Of a stretch of 64,000 nucleotides of DNA, positions 26,910 to 35,532 are shown piece by piece. Position 1 is the stretch's first letter, and every line of letters starts with the position of its first letter. The stretch is from Williamsia phyllosphaerae (GTDB taxonomy: Bacteria; Actinomycetota; Actinomycetes; Mycobacteriales; Mycobacteriaceae), in the NCBI RefSeq assembly GCF_014635305.1, contig NZ_BMCS01000001.1, positions 496,001-560,000 of the forward strand, in the 5' to 3' direction. Below the pieces are notes generated by a model. It saw nothing but the letters and a program-made list of their open reading frames with translations, had not been told where the DNA came from and did no database searches. Position numbers and translations under genes: made by a program.

Positions 26910-27851
26910 TCAATCATCAAGGCGCGTGGGACGTTCGGTCCTGCGTCGCACCGGCATGGGCTGCATCCGGCGGCCGGTGTCCGACGCCGCGGGCTTCGGT
27001 CCGGAACCCGACGGTTGCTGCTGCTGATGCGGACCGGACTGCCGTGCCGATTGCGACGGACCCGACGGCGGGCCCGAGGGCCGCGCCGACGCCGCCGCGT
27101 CACCCGACTGCGGACGCAGTTGATCGCGCGAGATCGCCTCGGTCTTGGGCTCATCGAGCCCCCGACGGCCACGGCCGGTGGGTGACGACGGATCACGCGG
27201 ATCCGGCGGACGCGACGGATCGAGCACCGGCGGCAGGACACGGAGCAGGTCGGTGAAACGGCGAACGGTCTCGAGTGCGGTGTCGAGGCGGACCGGGTCG
27301 TTGGTCAGCGGCATCGACGCCACCGACCAGTTGCCCTCGTTCCACAGCACCTCGATGTAGTCGGGTGCGTTGCTCGCCAGCGCGACCATGCGGCGGTCGC
27401 AGACACGGCGAGCGATGTCGAGGTGGGTGGAGAACATGACACGACGGCCCATGGCCCCGAGCAGCTCGACGTCCTCCTCGGCGGGTGCGAGCACCTTCTC
27501 CTGGCGGACGTCGATGACGACACTCGACGCGCTGGAGCGGCGGATCGCGACCACGGTCGCGACGTCGGTCAGATCGAACGCGACCGCTTCCTCGCCGTAG
27601 TAGCGGCCATAGGTCAGGTCGGAGATCTCGACGTGGTCGGCGAGGTCCATGGTGGCGCGGTGCAGCTCGGAGCGCATGTCGCGCAGGCCGGAGGCGTCGT
27701 CGCGCTCGGAGGCGGCGTAGCGGAACCCGTGGCCGTCACCCCACACCGCTCGTTCGCGGCGCACCACCGCGGTTCGGCGGCGGTCGAGCCACAACAGAAG
27801 GGCCGCACCGATCAGTGCCAGCGCGGCGATCACGAAGTAGACGGCGGTCAT
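26910..27851 (-). CDS. ttfA: TtfA-like protein, accessory factor for MmpL3 trehalose monomycolate transport
   Basis: A 313-aa membrane-anchored protein. One N-terminal helix (AVYFVIAALALIGAALLLWL) is followed by Arg-rich RRRTAVVRRERAVWG and a cytoplasmic domain (HRATMDLADHVEISDLTYGRYYGEEAVAF, NAPDYIEVLWNEGNWSVASMPL), then a disordered Pro/Ser/Gln tail. Sequence and position between pyrE and the clpB side match Rv0383c/MSMEG_0736, known as TtfA, which helps MmpL3 move trehalose monomycolate across the inner membrane. ATG 27851 and GTG 27854 are both possible; TAGGGT lies 5-8 nt upstream. Its presence supports a mycolate-bearing host. Confidence 0.82.
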   Translation of the reverse strand: MTAVYFVIAALALIGAALLLWLDRRRTAVVRRERAVWGDGHGFRYAASERDDASGLRDMRSELHRATMDLADHVEISDLTYGRYYGEEAVAFDLTDVATVVAIRRSSASSVVIDVRQEKVLAPAEEDVELLGAMGRRVMFSTHLDIARRVCDRRMVALASNAPDYIEVLWNEGNWSVASMPLTNDPVRLDTALETVRRFTDLLRVLPPVLDPSRPPDPRDPSSPTGRGRRGLDEPKTEAISRDQLRPQSGDAAASARPSGPPSGPSQSARQSGPHQQQQPSGSGPKPAASDTGRRMQPMPVRRRTERPTRLDD

Positions 27852-27932
27852 CACGGAACACCCTATCCACTCGGGGGCGCGACGGCCCGGTAGCCCATGG
27901 TGATCATCGCTGGTTACCGGTCGTCGCCGGAG

Positions 27933-28460
27933 TCAGTTACCCGGACTCGACGCCGTCACGCGTCCGTCCACCACGAGGTCGGCGACCATCTCGTCGCCCT
28001 TGATGAGCACATGCACCACCACGATGTCCCCGATGCGCACCGTGGGCGAGGACGAACTGTGGGCCGACTCGAAGTGGGTGTCGGACGTGACGGTGATGGA
28101 GTGCCGTCGGCCGTCGCTCATGTGGATGCCGAGTTCGGATGAGGTGAGCGAGTCGACCGTGCCCAGCAGCATCTTCGACCGCGTCACCGCCAGGCCGCCG
28201 TTCGGCGAGACCGTCGACGGTGCGGGGGCCGCGCCCACGGTGTGGGGCATCCCGGTGGGCGAGGAACTGGGGGCGATGTACTTCAGCGCGGCCGCCGACG
28301 TGGATTCCCCGTCGTTGTCGTCGCCGCGCTCGGCGCCGAGGTGCACGCAGTAAGCGAGCCCCAGACCTGCGACGACGAGGCCGGCCATACACAGCAGAGT
28401 GGTCGCGGTGCCCGATCGCATGCCGTCGCGCCCGGCCCTGCGGAACCGTGGTCGGTTCAT
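27933..28460 (-). CDS. Exported or membrane-anchored DUF5666-like protein
   Basis: A 175-aa protein from ATG 28460 (MNRPRFRRAGRDG) with GGAGGAGG about 10 nt upstream. A basic N-terminus and a hydrophobic segment (TTLLCMAGLVVAGLGLAYCVHLG) act as signal anchor. A Ser/Pro linker leads to a domain LLGTVDSLTSSELGIHMSDGRRHSITVTSDTHF...VRIGDIVVVHVLIKGDEMVADLVVDGR, the pattern of OB-like DUF5666 domains, which have no firmly known activity. It is tail to tail with nothing else and upstream of the ttfA operon region. Confidence 0.78.
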   Translation of the reverse strand: MNRPRFRRAGRDGMRSGTATTLLCMAGLVVAGLGLAYCVHLGAERGDDNDGESTSAAALKYIAPSSSPTGMPHTVGAAPAPSTVSPNGGLAVTRSKMLLGTVDSLTSSELGIHMSDGRRHSITVTSDTHFESAHSSSSPTVRIGDIVVVHVLIKGDEMVADLVVDGRVTASSPGN

Positions 28461-28590
28461 GGCTGCACCGACCTCCTCCGTGTTCTCGACCGCTCGATGC
28501 CCCGAACGTGATCCCGAGGTTAAGAGCGCAGCCTGAGAACGGACTGTGAATGTGACACCACCCGGCCTGAGAACGGTGTCTCGTCGGGCT

Positions 28591-29565
28591 CTAGTGGACG
28601 TATCCGCGGGACTTGTCGACCTGGTTCTCGAACTCCTCGCCCGCGACGTAGCCGCGCAGACGGTCCAGGAACCTGTCGGCCAGCTCGTCCCGCCACCCGA
28701 CGACATCGCCGCTCATGTGCGGCGAGATGGCCACCTGCGGCATCTCCCACAGCGGACTGGACTCCGGCAGCGGCTCGGTCTCGACCACGTCGAGCGACGC
28801 GGCGGCGATCGTCCCCGCCCGCAACGCGGCGATCAGATCGTCCTCGGCCACGAGCTGCCCACGTCCGACGTTGATCAGGTGGGCCGTCGTCTTCATCGCC
28901 CGCAGCACCTGCGCGTCCACGAGACCCGACGTCTGCTCGGTCAGCGGCGCGATCATGACCACGTTGTCGAAGGCCCCGACGTGGTCGACGAGGTCGTCGG
29001 TGGCGAAGACGTCGCCGAAGTCGGGATCACCGGAACGCGCGGTGCGACCCGCGCCGGTGACCTCGAGGCCGGCCGCGCGCAGCAGACGGGCGACGGCGCG
29101 CCCGATGCCCCCGGTCCCGACCACGAGTGCGCTCGAGCCGGTGGTGCGGCGCGTCTCGCGCCACTCCCACTGCTTGTCGTTCTGGAACGCACGCGACTCG
29201 TGCAGGCGCTTGTCCCAGGCGAGTATCGATCCGAGGACGAACTCGGCGATGGGGCCGTCGAACACGCCGCGGGCGTTGGTGACGGTCACGTCGGACTCGC
29301 GCAGGCCGTCGAACATGATGGCGTCGACCCCGGCGGCGCAGACGTGGATCCAAGCCAACGCGTCGGCGCGGTCGAAATGGTCGCGCAACGATGCCGAGAA
29401 GTAGTCCCAGAACATCAGCACCTCGGTGCCCGGGAGCGCGTCGGCGAGTTCGTCGGCGGTCACCAGTCGGACCTGCGCCAGCTTCTCGATCTCGGCCAGG
29501 TTGTGTGGCGGATCGAGGTCATCGCGGGTGAGGACGGTCAGGCGCGGCGTGGGTTCGGAAGTCAC
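28591..29565 (-). CDS. D-isomer-specific 2-hydroxyacid dehydrogenase family protein
   Basis: A 324-aa NAD(P)-dependent oxidoreductase. GTG 29565 (VTSEPTPRLTVLTRD) is preceded by TACCGT at 6 nt, suggesting a leaderless message. The Rossmann loop is VVGTGGIGRAVARLL, catalytic Arg in LINVGRGQLVAEDDLI, Glu in SLDVVETEPLPESSPLW and the His in VAISPHMSGD, so the active site is complete. The family reduces 2-keto acids or oxidises D-2-hydroxyacids. The gene is divergent from the catabolic operon with a GntR-type site between them, so it may belong to the same pathway; its substrate is unknown. Confidence 0.9.
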   Translation of the reverse strand: MTSEPTPRLTVLTRDDLDPPHNLAEIEKLAQVRLVTADELADALPGTEVLMFWDYFSASLRDHFDRADALAWIHVCAAGVDAIMFDGLRESDVTVTNARGVFDGPIAEFVLGSILAWDKRLHESRAFQNDKQWEWRETRRTTGSSALVVGTGGIGRAVARLLRAAGLEVTGAGRTARSGDPDFGDVFATDDLVDHVGAFDNVVMIAPLTEQTSGLVDAQVLRAMKTTAHLINVGRGQLVAEDDLIAALRAGTIAAASLDVVETEPLPESSPLWEMPQVAISPHMSGDVVGWRDELADRFLDRLRGYVAGEEFENQVDKSRGYVH

Positions 29566-29619
29566 GCGTTCACGGTAGGCAACGGCGTCGGGAAACCGCC
29601 GATCCGGCCCGATAGTCCA

Positions 29620-29631
29620 ATTGTTGACAAT
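29620..29631 (+). promoter_or_regulatory. GntR-type operator core overlapping a -35 box
   Basis: ATTGTTGACAAT differs by one base from the centre of the perfect palindrome at 43690-43711 (ATTGTCGACAAT). It contains TTGACA (29625-29630), a good -35 for the aminotransferase operon. A repressor bound here would block that promoter and perhaps the divergent dehydrogenase gene. Confidence 0.6.
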
Positions 29632-29658
29632 CAGACCATCCACCGTCACGGTGTACCC

Positions 29659-31002
29659 ATGACCTCGACGCTGACCTCGGATGTGAACACCTCTGCGACC
29701 GGTGGGACCACCCCGGCCCCGACCGGGAACCGCGCCACCCTGAGTCCCGGGCTCAAGCAGGCGACCCCCGTCGTGGTCGATCACGCCACGGGCTCGTGGA
29801 TCCACGGCACCGACGGGAAGTCGTACCTCGACTTCACCACCGGCATCGGCGTCACCAGCACCGGTCACTGCCATCCCCGCGTGGTCGCGGCCGCCCAGGA
29901 GCAGTGCGGGAAGATCATCCACGCGCAGTACACGACGGTGATGCACCAGCCGCTGCTCGAACTGACCGAGAAGCTCGGTGAGGTGCTGCCCACGGGGCTC
30001 GACTCGATCTTCTACGCCAACTCCGGCTCCGAGGCCGTCGAGGCGTCGATCCGCCTGGCCCGCATGGCCACCGGCCGACCCAACATCGTGGTGTTCCAGG
30101 GTGGCTTCCACGGCCGGACGGTGGCCGCGGCCAGCCTGACCACCGCGGGCACCCGCTTCTCGGCCGGCTTCTCCCCGCTGATGAGCGGCGTGCACATGGC
30201 GCCGTTCCCCTACGCCTACCGCTACGGGTTCGACGAGGACACCGCGGTGGAGTTCGCCCTGCGCGAGCTCGACTACCTGTTCGCCTCGCGGGTGGCCCCC
30301 AACGACACCGCCGCGATGCTCATCGAGCCGGTTCTCGGTGACGGCGGCTACCTGCCCGCTCCCCCGGCGTTCCTCGCCGGCCTGCGCGAGCGCGCCGACA
30401 GGCACGGGATCATCCTGATCGCCGACGAGGTGCAGGCCGGGTTCGGCCGCACCGGCAAGTTCTGGAGCCACCAGCACACCGTCGGCCTGGTCCCCGACAT
30501 CATCATCACCGCCAAGGGTCTCGCCTCCGGGTTCCCCATCTCGGCGATCGCCGCGCCCACCGAGCTGATGGCCAAGGCGTGGCCCGGTTCGCAGGGCGGC
30601 ACGTACGGCGGCAACGCGGTCGCAGCCGCCGCGGGCGTCGCGACGCTGGCGGTCATCCACGAGGAGAACCTCGTCGAGAACGCCCGTGTGCGTGGCGAGC
30701 AGATGCTGGCCGGCCTGCGGAAGATCGCGGCGAAGTTCCCGCAGATCGGCGACGTCCGCGGCCTCGGGCTGATGGCCGGCATCGAGTTCATCGATCCCAC
30801 CGCGACCTCGTCCAGCCCGGTGGCCGACGCCGCGTCGGCGGCCAAGGTCCAGCAGGCGTGTATCGGTGAGGGACTGCTCACCCTGACCTGCGGACCGCTG
30901 GGCAACGTGATCCGGTTGATCCCCGCGCTCGTCGTCACCGAGGACGAGATGACCACGGGGCTGGCGCGTTTCGACGCCGCGCTGTCCTCCGTGCTGGGCT
31001 GA
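29659..31002 (+). CDS. Class III PLP aminotransferase (GabT / diaminobutyrate transaminase-like)
   Basis: A 447-aa omega-amino acid transaminase. ATG 29659 starts MTSTLTSDVNTSATGG. Visible are the cofactor loop FYANSGSEAVEASIRLAR, GGFHGRTVAA, ADEVQAGFGRTGKFW (Asp to the pyridine nitrogen) and the Schiff-base Lys in IIITAKGLASGFPISA (about residue 283). Such enzymes move an amino group from GABA, 2,4-diaminobutyrate or similar to 2-oxoglutarate. As first gene of an operon with a semialdehyde dehydrogenase and an ectoine-hydrolase-like protein, a role like DoeD (diaminobutyrate to aspartate semialdehyde) is plausible; GABA transamination is the alternative. Confidence 0.85.
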   Translation: MTSTLTSDVNTSATGGTTPAPTGNRATLSPGLKQATPVVVDHATGSWIHGTDGKSYLDFTTGIGVTSTGHCHPRVVAAAQEQCGKIIHAQYTTVMHQPLLELTEKLGEVLPTGLDSIFYANSGSEAVEASIRLARMATGRPNIVVFQGGFHGRTVAAASLTTAGTRFSAGFSPLMSGVHMAPFPYAYRYGFDEDTAVEFALRELDYLFASRVAPNDTAAMLIEPVLGDGGYLPAPPAFLAGLRERADRHGIILIADEVQAGFGRTGKFWSHQHTVGLVPDIIITAKGLASGFPISAIAAPTELMAKAWPGSQGGTYGGNAVAAAAGVATLAVIHEENLVENARVRGEQMLAGLRKIAAKFPQIGDVRGLGLMAGIEFIDPTATSSSPVADAASAAKVQQACIGEGLLTLTCGPLGNVIRLIPALVVTEDEMTTGLARFDAALSSVLG

Positions 31003-31013
31003 CCCCACCGACG

Positions 31014-34000
31014 ATGTCGAATGCACCCACCGGCGACCGGACCTCCGTCGGCGACCGGTCGGGGGTCGGGTCGGATCTGAGGGCACTGGGCCTCGATGCC
31101 GACGACTCCTCCCGTCGCCGCGCCGAGTACTCCTACGACGCGTCGAACTACCGGCTGACGCCGCTGTGCGTGGTCTTCCCGCACGACGATGCCGAGGTGG
31201 CCGCGGCCGTGGCGCACTGTCACTCCGCGGACATCCCGATCATCGCGCGTGGTGGCGGAACGGGTATGGGCGGCAACGCCATCGGCGAGGGGGTGGTCAT
31301 CGACCTGTCCCGCCACATGACCCGCGTCGTGACCGTCGACGCCGAGCACCGCACGGCGCTGGCCCAGGCCGGCGTCGTGTTGACCGAGCTACAGAAGGCC
31401 GTGCGCACCGACACCGACGGGGCGTTGACGTTCGCGCCCGACCCGTCGAGCCAGTCCCGCGCGACGCTCGGCGGCGCCATCGGCAACGACGCGTGCGGCA
31501 ACCATTCGGTCCGCTACGGCCGCACCACCGACCACGTCGTCGAGATCAACCTGGTGACCGCCGACGGAGTCCGCGTCACCGCGACCCGAACCGGGTTGCG
31601 CGCCACCGACCCCGCCGACCCCGCCGCGATCCGACGGGCCGAGGAGATCGCCTCCGCGCTCGGTGATCTCGTGAGCGCCAACCTCGCCCCGCTGCGCACC
31701 GAACTCGAGCGGATCCCCCGACAGGTGTCCGGGTATCACCTCGCCCATCTGTTGCCCGAGCGCGGTTTCGACGTCGCCCGGGCACTCGTCGGCAGCGAGG
31801 GCACCTGCGCGCTGGTCGTGTCCGCGGTGGTCGGCCTCGTGCCGGTGGCCCAGCACCCGCAGCTGCTGTGCCTGGGCTACCGCGACGTCGTCGAGGCCGC
31901 GCGCGACGTCCCGGTCATGCTCAGCTTCTCCCCGTCGGCCATCGAGGGCATCGACGAACGGATCGTCGCCACCATGCGTGCCCGCCGCGGCCGCTCCTCG
32001 GTCGAGGGACTGCCGGACGGACACGCCTGGATCTACGTGGAACTCGACGAGTTCAGCGCGGACGACGTGCCCGCTGCGATCTCCGACCTGCTCGAGAAGC
32101 TGCGCGCCGAGGGACGACTCGTCGACGCACGCACCGTCACCGACCCCACGCAACGCTCCATGCTGTGGCGCGTCCGCGAGGACGGCGCCGGATTGTCCTC
32201 GCGCCTGGTCGATCTCGACGATCCCGACGCCGGCAGCGGATACGAGTCGTGGCCCGGCTGGGAGGACTCGGCCGTCGCGCCGGAGAACCTCCCCGAATAC
32301 CTCGAGGGGTTCACCGAACTCCTCGACCAGCACGGTTTGACGGGTGTCATGTACGGACACTTCGGCGCCGGCTGCATGCACGTCCGGATCACGTTCGACC
32401 AGCGCAGCGAGGCCGGGCGCGCGACCATGCTCGCGTTCTGTCGGGACGCGGCGCATCTCGTGGTGGCCCACGGCGGTTCGCTGTCGGGGGAGCACGGCGA
32501 CGGCCGGGCCCGCTCAGAGCTCCTGCCGATCATGTACTCGCCGCAGATGATGGGGTTGTTCGGCGCGTTCAAACGGATCTGGGACCCCACCGCGATCCTC
32601 AACCCGGGCAGCATCGTCGAGCCGGACGCCATCGGCGACAACCTCGCGTTGGCGGACATCCCCAGCCGGACCTGGTCGACCGCCTTCGATCTGGGCATCC
32701 CCGGTCCCGGCGCCGACCACGGTCACAGCGCCGGCGCCGATCACCCGCAGGCGAAGAACGGTCTCGACCCGTTCGTGCACGCCACCCAGGCGTGCATCGG
32801 GGTCGGCCGCTGTCGCTCGCACTCCGGCGGGGTCATGTGCCCGAGTTACCGCGCGACCAAGGACGAGAAGGACTCCACCCGCGGACGTTCCCGGGTCCTG
32901 CAGGAGATGATCCGCAACGCCCCCGATGTCGAGTCGGGCTGGCGCTCGGAGGATGTGCGCGAGGCGATGGACCTGTGCCTGTCCTGCAAGGCGTGTTCCA
33001 CCGACTGCCCCACCGGCGTCGACATGGCCACCTACCGGTCGGAGTTCCTGCACCACCACTACCGTCGGCGCATGCGGCCCATGTCGCACTACGCCCTCGG
33101 GTGGATGCCCGCCTGGCTACGACCGGCCACCGCCATGGCGCCGATGATCAACGCCGTGCTCGCGACGAAGCTGTCCGGCGCGGCCGCGCGTCTGGCCGGC
33201 CTGGACGCACGTCGGGCCATGCCGCAGTTCTCCCGACGCAAGGACGTCCGGGGTCACCTGCGCGGCCTCACCCGGGATCCGGCAGCCGGCACCGTGCTGT
33301 TCCTCGACTCGTTCACCAAGGCGTTCCGACCCGAGGTCGGGGCCGCCGCCGCACGCGTGCTGGGTTCCGCCGCCGAGGGAGTGAGCTGCGAGAAGGACAA
33401 CTGCTGCGCGCTCACCTGGATCTCGACCGGACAACTCGACCACGCGCGCAAGGTGCTGACCAAGACCGCCGAGGCTCTCGACGACGGCACCGACCGCCCG
33501 ATCGTCGTCCCGGAACCGAGTTGCGCCGCTGCGCTGTACAAGGACATGCCCGAGTTGGTGCACACCGACGCCGCGCGCCGGGTGGCCAAGCGGGTGCGCA
33601 GTTTCGCCGCCCACGTCGGTGAGATGCTCGACGATGGGTGGCAGCCACCGACCATGCCCGAGGCCGTCACCGTGCAGACCCATTGCCACGAGTACGCCGT
33701 GTTCGGACCGGCCACCCAGGCCTCGGTGTTGCGCCGGCTCGGTGTCTCGACGGTGACCACCGCCGACGGATGCTGCGGTGTCGCAGGCAACTTCGGCTTC
33801 GAGCGCGGCCACTACGAGGTCAGCATGGCCGTCGGCGAGCAGGCCCTCGCACCGGCCCTGCGCGCCCGTGTCGACGACGAGCCGGTGCTGACCGACGGCT
33901 TCAGCTGCGCCATGGCCGTCCAACAGCTCGTCGCCGTCGACGACGGGATCGCCCCCGTGACCGGCACCCACCTGGCACAGTTGCTCGATCCGCACCCCAG

Positions 34001-34040
34001 CGGCGACCCCGCCGCGCGACCACGAGGAGACCACGCATGA
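31014..34040 (+). CDS. FAD-linked oxidase fused to a 4Fe-4S / CCG-domain module
   Basis: A 1008-aa fusion. The N-terminal VAO-type FAD domain has PIIARGGGTGMGGNAIG (about 75-90) and GGAIGNDACGNHSVRYGRT; the FAD-linked oxidase C-domain ends with GEHGDGRARSELLP. Then follow two 4Fe-4S ferredoxin motifs (CIGVGRC..., about 593; CLSCKACSTDCP, about 654) and the Cys-rich GlcF-type half with CCGVAGNFG (about 919). It resembles D-2-hydroxyacid dehydrogenases such as Dld/D-2-hydroxyglutarate dehydrogenase that pass electrons to quinone. The gene starts 12 nt after the aminotransferase and its stop overlaps the next ATG. Substrate unknown; an oxidation of a hydroxy acid in the pathway is inferred. Confidence 0.88.
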   Translation: MSNAPTGDRTSVGDRSGVGSDLRALGLDADDSSRRRAEYSYDASNYRLTPLCVVFPHDDAEVAAAVAHCHSADIPIIARGGGTGMGGNAIGEGVVIDLSRHMTRVVTVDAEHRTALAQAGVVLTELQKAVRTDTDGALTFAPDPSSQSRATLGGAIGNDACGNHSVRYGRTTDHVVEINLVTADGVRVTATRTGLRATDPADPAAIRRAEEIASALGDLVSANLAPLRTELERIPRQVSGYHLAHLLPERGFDVARALVGSEGTCALVVSAVVGLVPVAQHPQLLCLGYRDVVEAARDVPVMLSFSPSAIEGIDERIVATMRARRGRSSVEGLPDGHAWIYVELDEFSADDVPAAISDLLEKLRAEGRLVDARTVTDPTQRSMLWRVREDGAGLSSRLVDLDDPDAGSGYESWPGWEDSAVAPENLPEYLEGFTELLDQHGLTGVMYGHFGAGCMHVRITFDQRSEAGRATMLAFCRDAAHLVVAHGGSLSGEHGDGRARSELLPIMYSPQMMGLFGAFKRIWDPTAILNPGSIVEPDAIGDNLALADIPSRTWSTAFDLGIPGPGADHGHSAGADHPQAKNGLDPFVHATQACIGVGRCRSHSGGVMCPSYRATKDEKDSTRGRSRVLQEMIRNAPDVESGWRSEDVREAMDLCLSCKACSTDCPTGVDMATYRSEFLHHHYRRRMRPMSHYALGWMPAWLRPATAMAPMINAVLATKLSGAAARLAGLDARRAMPQFSRRKDVRGHLRGLTRDPAAGTVLFLDSFTKAFRPEVGAAAARVLGSAAEGVSCEKDNCCALTWISTGQLDHARKVLTKTAEALDDGTDRPIVVPEPSCAAALYKDMPELVHTDAARRVAKRVRSFAAHVGEMLDDGWQPPTMPEAVTVQTHCHEYAVFGPATQASVLRRLGVSTVTTADGCCGVAGNFGFERGHYEVSMAVGEQALAPALRARVDDEPVLTDGFSCAMAVQQLVAVDDGIAPVTGTHLAQLLDPHPSGDPAARPRGDHA

Positions 34041-35500
34041 CGAACCGTGCTGCCGAACTGATCGGCAAGCTCAACACCGGACTGTTCATCGGGGGCGCAT
34101 GGTCGTCGGCCGAGTCCGGTTCGACGTTCGTCGTGGAGAACCCGGCCACCGGCGAGCAGATCGCCACCGTCGCCGACGGCGGTGCGGTCGACGCGCAGCG
34201 CGCCATCGAGACCGCCGCCGCGACCCAGAAGTCCTGGGCCGCGACGTCGCCCCGCTCACGCAGCGAGATCCTCTACCGCGCACACCGACTCATCCTCGAG
34301 CGTGCCGACGATCTCGCCCTGATCATGACCACCGAGATGGGCAAGCCCCTGGCCGAGGCCAAGGGCGAGGTCACCTACGGTGCCGAGTTCTTCCGCTGGT
34401 TCGCCGAGGAGGCGGTCCGCATCAACGGCGACCACACCACCACCGGTGACGGCGCGAACCGCATCCTCGTCACCAAGGAGCCGGTCGGTCCGTGCGTCCT
34501 GATCACCCCCTGGAACTTCCCCCTCGCCATGGGGACCCGCAAGATCGGACCCGCCGTGGCCGCGGGATGCACGATGGTGTTCAAGCCGGCCGAGCTCACC
34601 CCGCTCACCGCACTCGCGCTGGCCGACATCCTCACCGAGGCCGGACTGCCCGATGGCGTCCTCAACATCGTCACCACGAACAACCCCGGTCCGGTCGTCA
34701 CCACCTGGATGGACAGCGGCCTCGCGCGCAAGATCAGCTTCACCGGTTCCACACAGGTCGGCAAGCTGTTGCTGGAACAGGCATCTCGGACCGTGATGCG
34801 CACGTCGATGGAGCTCGGTGGCAACGCGCCGTTCATCGTCTGCGCCGACGCCGACATCGACAAGGCCGTCGAGGGCGCCATGGTGGCGAAGATGCGCAAC
34901 ATGGGCGAGGCGTGCACGGCCGCCAACCGGCTGTTCGTGCATCGTTCCGTCGCGCACCAGTTCGGCGAGAAGCTCAGTGCCCGGATGGGTGCGCTCGTGG
35001 TCGGTGACGGCGCGCAGGACGGTACGCAGGTGGGTCCGCTGGTGGAGTCGAAGGCGCTGGACAAGGTGCGCGATCTGGTGGCCGACGCCGTCGGCCGCGG
35101 CGCGACCATCATGTGCGGCGGCATCGCCCCCGACACACCCGGCCACTTCTACCCGCCCACCGTGCTCGCCGACGTCAGTCCGGAGTCGGACCTGATGTCG
35201 ACCGAGATCTTCGGTCCCGTCGCGCCGGTCATCCCCTTCGAGGACGAGGACGAGATGATCGCGATGGCCAACGACACCCAGTGGGGTCTCGTGGGATACC
35301 TGTTCACCCAGGACATCGACCGCGCCCTGCGGCTCTCCTCGGCCCTCGAGGTCGGCATGGTCGGGGTCAACACCGGGTTGGTGTCGAACCCGGCCGCGCC
35401 GTTCGGCGGGGTCAAGGAGTCCGGGCTCGGCCGCGAGGGCGGTCGGATCGGCATCGACGAGTTCCTCGAGGTGAAGTACCTCGCCATCCCGCGTACCTGA
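34037..35500 (+). CDS. NAD(P)-dependent semialdehyde dehydrogenase (SSADH/DoeC-like)
   Basis: A 487-aa aldehyde dehydrogenase. Cofactor motif TPWNFPLAMGTRKIGPA, FTGSTQVGKLL, general base Glu in MELGGNAPFIV (about 258) and catalytic Cys in MGEACTAANRLFV (about 292) are intact. The closest pattern is succinate-semialdehyde dehydrogenase GabD; DoeC of ectoine catabolism, which oxidises aspartate semialdehyde to aspartate, is of the same type. The ATG overlaps the previous stop (ATGA), so it is coupled to the FAD/Fe-S gene. Following a transaminase that would make a semialdehyde, its place in the pathway is clear even if the substrate is not. Confidence 0.9.
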   Translation: MTNRAAELIGKLNTGLFIGGAWSSAESGSTFVVENPATGEQIATVADGGAVDAQRAIETAAATQKSWAATSPRSRSEILYRAHRLILERADDLALIMTTEMGKPLAEAKGEVTYGAEFFRWFAEEAVRINGDHTTTGDGANRILVTKEPVGPCVLITPWNFPLAMGTRKIGPAVAAGCTMVFKPAELTPLTALALADILTEAGLPDGVLNIVTTNNPGPVVTTWMDSGLARKISFTGSTQVGKLLLEQASRTVMRTSMELGGNAPFIVCADADIDKAVEGAMVAKMRNMGEACTAANRLFVHRSVAHQFGEKLSARMGALVVGDGAQDGTQVGPLVESKALDKVRDLVADAVGRGATIMCGGIAPDTPGHFYPPTVLADVSPESDLMSTEIFGPVAPVIPFEDEDEMIAMANDTQWGLVGYLFTQDIDRALRLSSALEVGMVGVNTGLVSNPAAPFGGVKESGLGREGGRIGIDEFLEVKYLAIPRT

Positions 35501-35532
35501 CCGGTTGTCCGCACTCGAGAAAGAGGTGTGAG

